A stretch of 64,000 bases of DNA, taken from assembly GCF_000972845.2 (NCBI RefSeq), contig NC_040016.1:15352967-15416966 (forward strand), in the 5' to 3' direction. The notes beneath the pieces are model-generated. The model saw only the letters and a list, made by a program, of their open reading frames with translations, searched no databases and was not told the DNA's origin. Both the position numbers and the translations under genes were made by a program. Origin of the DNA: Larimichthys crocea (lineage: Eukaryota > Chordata > Actinopteri > Sciaenidae). Below, in pieces: positions 61,701 to 64,000 of this stretch (its first letter is position 1; every line of letters starts with the position of its first letter).

Positions 61701-64000
61701 CCGCTTGACTTTGCTGTCCCATTACCGGTATGACCTTATTCCATTTACTGCCTCAACACACTTGCGATGGCGACTGCGCTGCACTGCTGAGTTGTGTGGA
61801 AATTAAAAAAAAGAAACCTAGTCTTCTTCTGGGGAACTTTTTTTTTTCAACTTCGACTCCGATCAGGGAATTAGGCACATTAGAATCAGGGATTGTATGG
61901 CCTCTGTGGGTGACTGAACATAAAGAGGAGACACTGTACTTTACACTAAGCCCCACACTCACACACACACACTGCAGTAGTTAGTAGGGAACGACTATCA
62001 TTAAATCCAGTTTAGATTCTCCATTTCTATTTTGTGACTGTGAAGCTACAATGGGTACATGAGAGGACCTTTTTGTAAAGTCAAATCCCCAGATGACTAC
62101 ATAATTGTAATGGGAGCCTGGAGCAGCCTGTTGTTAGATAAGAATGAAAACGAATAAGACCTAGAGAGGAAGGGAAGGCCAGGAGAGACTAGAAGGAGTA
62201 ATAGAAGGAGAACGAACAGATGAATAGGGTTAACGTAAAAAACAGATCTTATTATTTTCCTCTTTTTCTACTTTTCTTCCTTCAGTTTTGGTTCTCAACC
62301 TTCTACTGTAGGATAAAGGAAAGAACACATATGGCCATTTCTTCACATCGGTGAAAAATAGCTCACAAGTGCACACTTGTCTTGGTAACCTTTTATAACT
62401 ATAATTGCGCCCATTTACCAGATACAGTAAAGACAAGATGAGAACAGAGAGTCCATTAAGCACCTATGAAAAGCTGATGTCTCTTGGCTTGGCAGAGGAT
62501 TCTTACTGTGTGAGAAGATTACACGTAATGTAGATATGCACCCTTCTGTCGTTTTAAATGTTTGTCTGTTGAAAATGTGCATATATTTTTCAACATGAAA
62601 ATTTTTGTTTGGGATGAATAAAATTCATTATATAGGTTTCTAGACTTAAAGATGCCAACTCTGATTCCACTGGGCTGTCTTTCAGCTCATTATTTTGATT
62701 TTATAAGTAGCAATTTACTGTTGTAAAACACTCTCATTGCTCTCATCGGTGTTGTTTTCAGAACGTTTTTTCACAAACATAACTCCATTTCCTTGGTAAC
62801 ATCTGAGGATTTTATGATAATGCCTGGAACAATAATAGGCTCCATTAGAGGCTGAGCCCAGATCCTTTTTCATCATACATCCTTGTTACAGGCTAGAATA
62901 GACAGAATAGATAGAACAGGTGTTTGTTTTTTTACTTGCATGTAAAGGCTACACATTACAAAATGTGAACATTGGAAAGGAAAAATTATTACATATTATT
63001 AGATGTTGCATTAATCACAGGCCCACATCATGGGAAATATTCGAAACCCATAATACAATGGCAATTCAAAGTTCAAATGGCTAACTACTTAAAGTGACTG
63101 AGTAAAGCTTCATAATTTGGGGAGTCAGTCACGGTTGGGGGTCAGTCAATATAATGAATTCACCATAATCTACTGAAATACATCTTTACATGTACATTAA
63201 ATACATCTAACTCCAGTCTAAAACATGTTAAATTAATGTTTGTCATTCAGTTGTCATTGAATGTATTTGGGATAAAACATCAGTAATGATGTGTAATGAT
63301 GTTATTTCCTGTATACAGCTGGCACAGTGTCAGACTCTTTCATTTGACTTCATTAAATACCAGCAGCAGCACACAGCAGCATAACGATAAGTGTGTCTTC
63401 ATATTCAGAGTGATGTGTACATTTACACATGTGGCATAGCTTCATTAACATGCCAACCCGAGGGATGGTAAATAAAAAGAGTATAACACAGACTTTTCTT
63501 ATCCCATGTAAATGCACTGCATCTATCCATCTGTTAACAGAGACTCCAGTCTGCAGTGTAGTTCATACACTCCACTGATAAACCACAGAACTGTAGAGCA
63601 TCATTAGGCTTTTATACTACGTTGACACTTCTGTATATATTTCCACGCTCTCTCTTTCTCTCTCGCTACTGCGAGTCTGTTCTGTTCACTGAATATGCAA
63701 AATTACAGAACTGCCATCGTCTCACTGCTCAAAATCAAGAATTATTGTTTTTATTATTACCCGGGTCTAAAGAACAAATCTACTGGGTTACCCCTGAATG
63801 TCTGGGCCAGGCGATGCCCATGTCCAGTGTCCAGCATATGTGGGGGGACCTTGGCTGCTGCGGTGTATTAATCTGCACCATTAATCAGCAGTAAATAATG
63901 TTCTTTGTACTGTGAGATTTCATAGAGGATGAGTCATGAAAATCACAAACAGCTTCCTTGAACACGATTACAGTTGGTGCAGTTTGCTAAATTAGAAACA
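58743..64000 (-). other. kcnd3: kcnd3 upstream intron (partial)
   Basis: This sequence lies upstream of the first in-window kcnd3 exon. No S6 or pore exon was found, so it is presumed intron continuing past the window edge. It contains a Tc1-like remnant (about 59086-59270) and short simple runs. The rest is AT-rich sequence with nothing I can identify. Confidence 0.65.
59086..59270 (-). mobile_element. decayed Tc1/mariner-like fragment, minus orientation
   Basis: The plus-strand text gccacaagagcagtgaccta, aaaggtgtttcatgtggttg, aggtcagggcactgt, ttttatggaccttggtcagg and ccaaactgttgcc is the reverse complement of the transposase gene of the same Tc1-like family as 2166-2972. It covers a part overlapping the NG--HLWDELE-like segment and upstream. 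Frames are broken and the ends absent. Confidence 0.6.

Noticed and set aside
1..64000. CRISPR arrays, operons, phage or other prokaryote-type systems
   Set aside because: The window has spliced vertebrate genes, microsatellites and fish transposons. No regularly spaced direct repeats or prokaryotic gene organisation were seen.

Overview
The window is non-microbial, intron-rich DNA from a ray-finned fish, probably a percomorph teleost. It is AT-rich and mostly non-coding. It is full of CA/GT, GATA and other microsatellites and carries degenerate repeats of types that are abundant in teleost genomes: Tc1-like, hAT/ZBED, a LINE reverse transcriptase, a tRNA-like SINE, MITEs and an LTR-type insertion. 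Only two protein-coding genes are supported, both on the minus strand.

The first gene is inka2 (FAM212B, the PAK4-inhibitor family). A very short first coding exon lies at 44293-44364 (starting at codon 44328 or 44364). A 10.4-kb intron separates it from one large terminal coding exon at 32606-33859. The product is about 429 or 441 residues, longer than the roughly 300-residue mammalian protein as I recall it. The Inka box and the C-terminal tail ending NTAVWV are intact. The sequence around exon 1 is CpG-rich and is the likely promoter. A second CpG-rich block inside the intron (about 35210-35470) could be an alternative promoter.

The second gene is the 3' end of kcnd3 (Kv4.3, an A-type voltage-gated K+ channel). 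Four coding exons at 58641-58742, 54365-54457, 53213-53457 and 52023-52260 encode the cytoplasmic tail after S6. The tail includes the dileucine targeting segment and ends in VSAL. All splice sites and phases agree. The membrane part must lie beyond 64000. Neighbouring inka2 and kcnd3 match the mammalian 1p13-type synteny, but no ddx20 exon was recognised between them and no rap1a exon below inka2.

Positions 1-30500 hold no gene I can support. They contain a split Tc1-like remnant (2166-2972), a LINE RT remnant (5195-5830), a MITE (6509-6738), a tRNA-like SINE (11650-11845), teleost interspersed repeats, and a hAT/ZBED remnant (21970-23074) interrupted by a 502-bp TG...CA insertion with a 5-bp target duplication. 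Positions 44870-50980 are intergenic with MITE and repeat copies. Positions 58743-64000 are kcnd3 intron with a second Tc1-like remnant. Nothing here suggests a novel multi-gene system. The points most worth following are the gene structures, the nested transposon, several perfect hairpins and some conserved-element-like non-coding blocks. Repeat family assignments come from memory of teleost repeats, not from a search.
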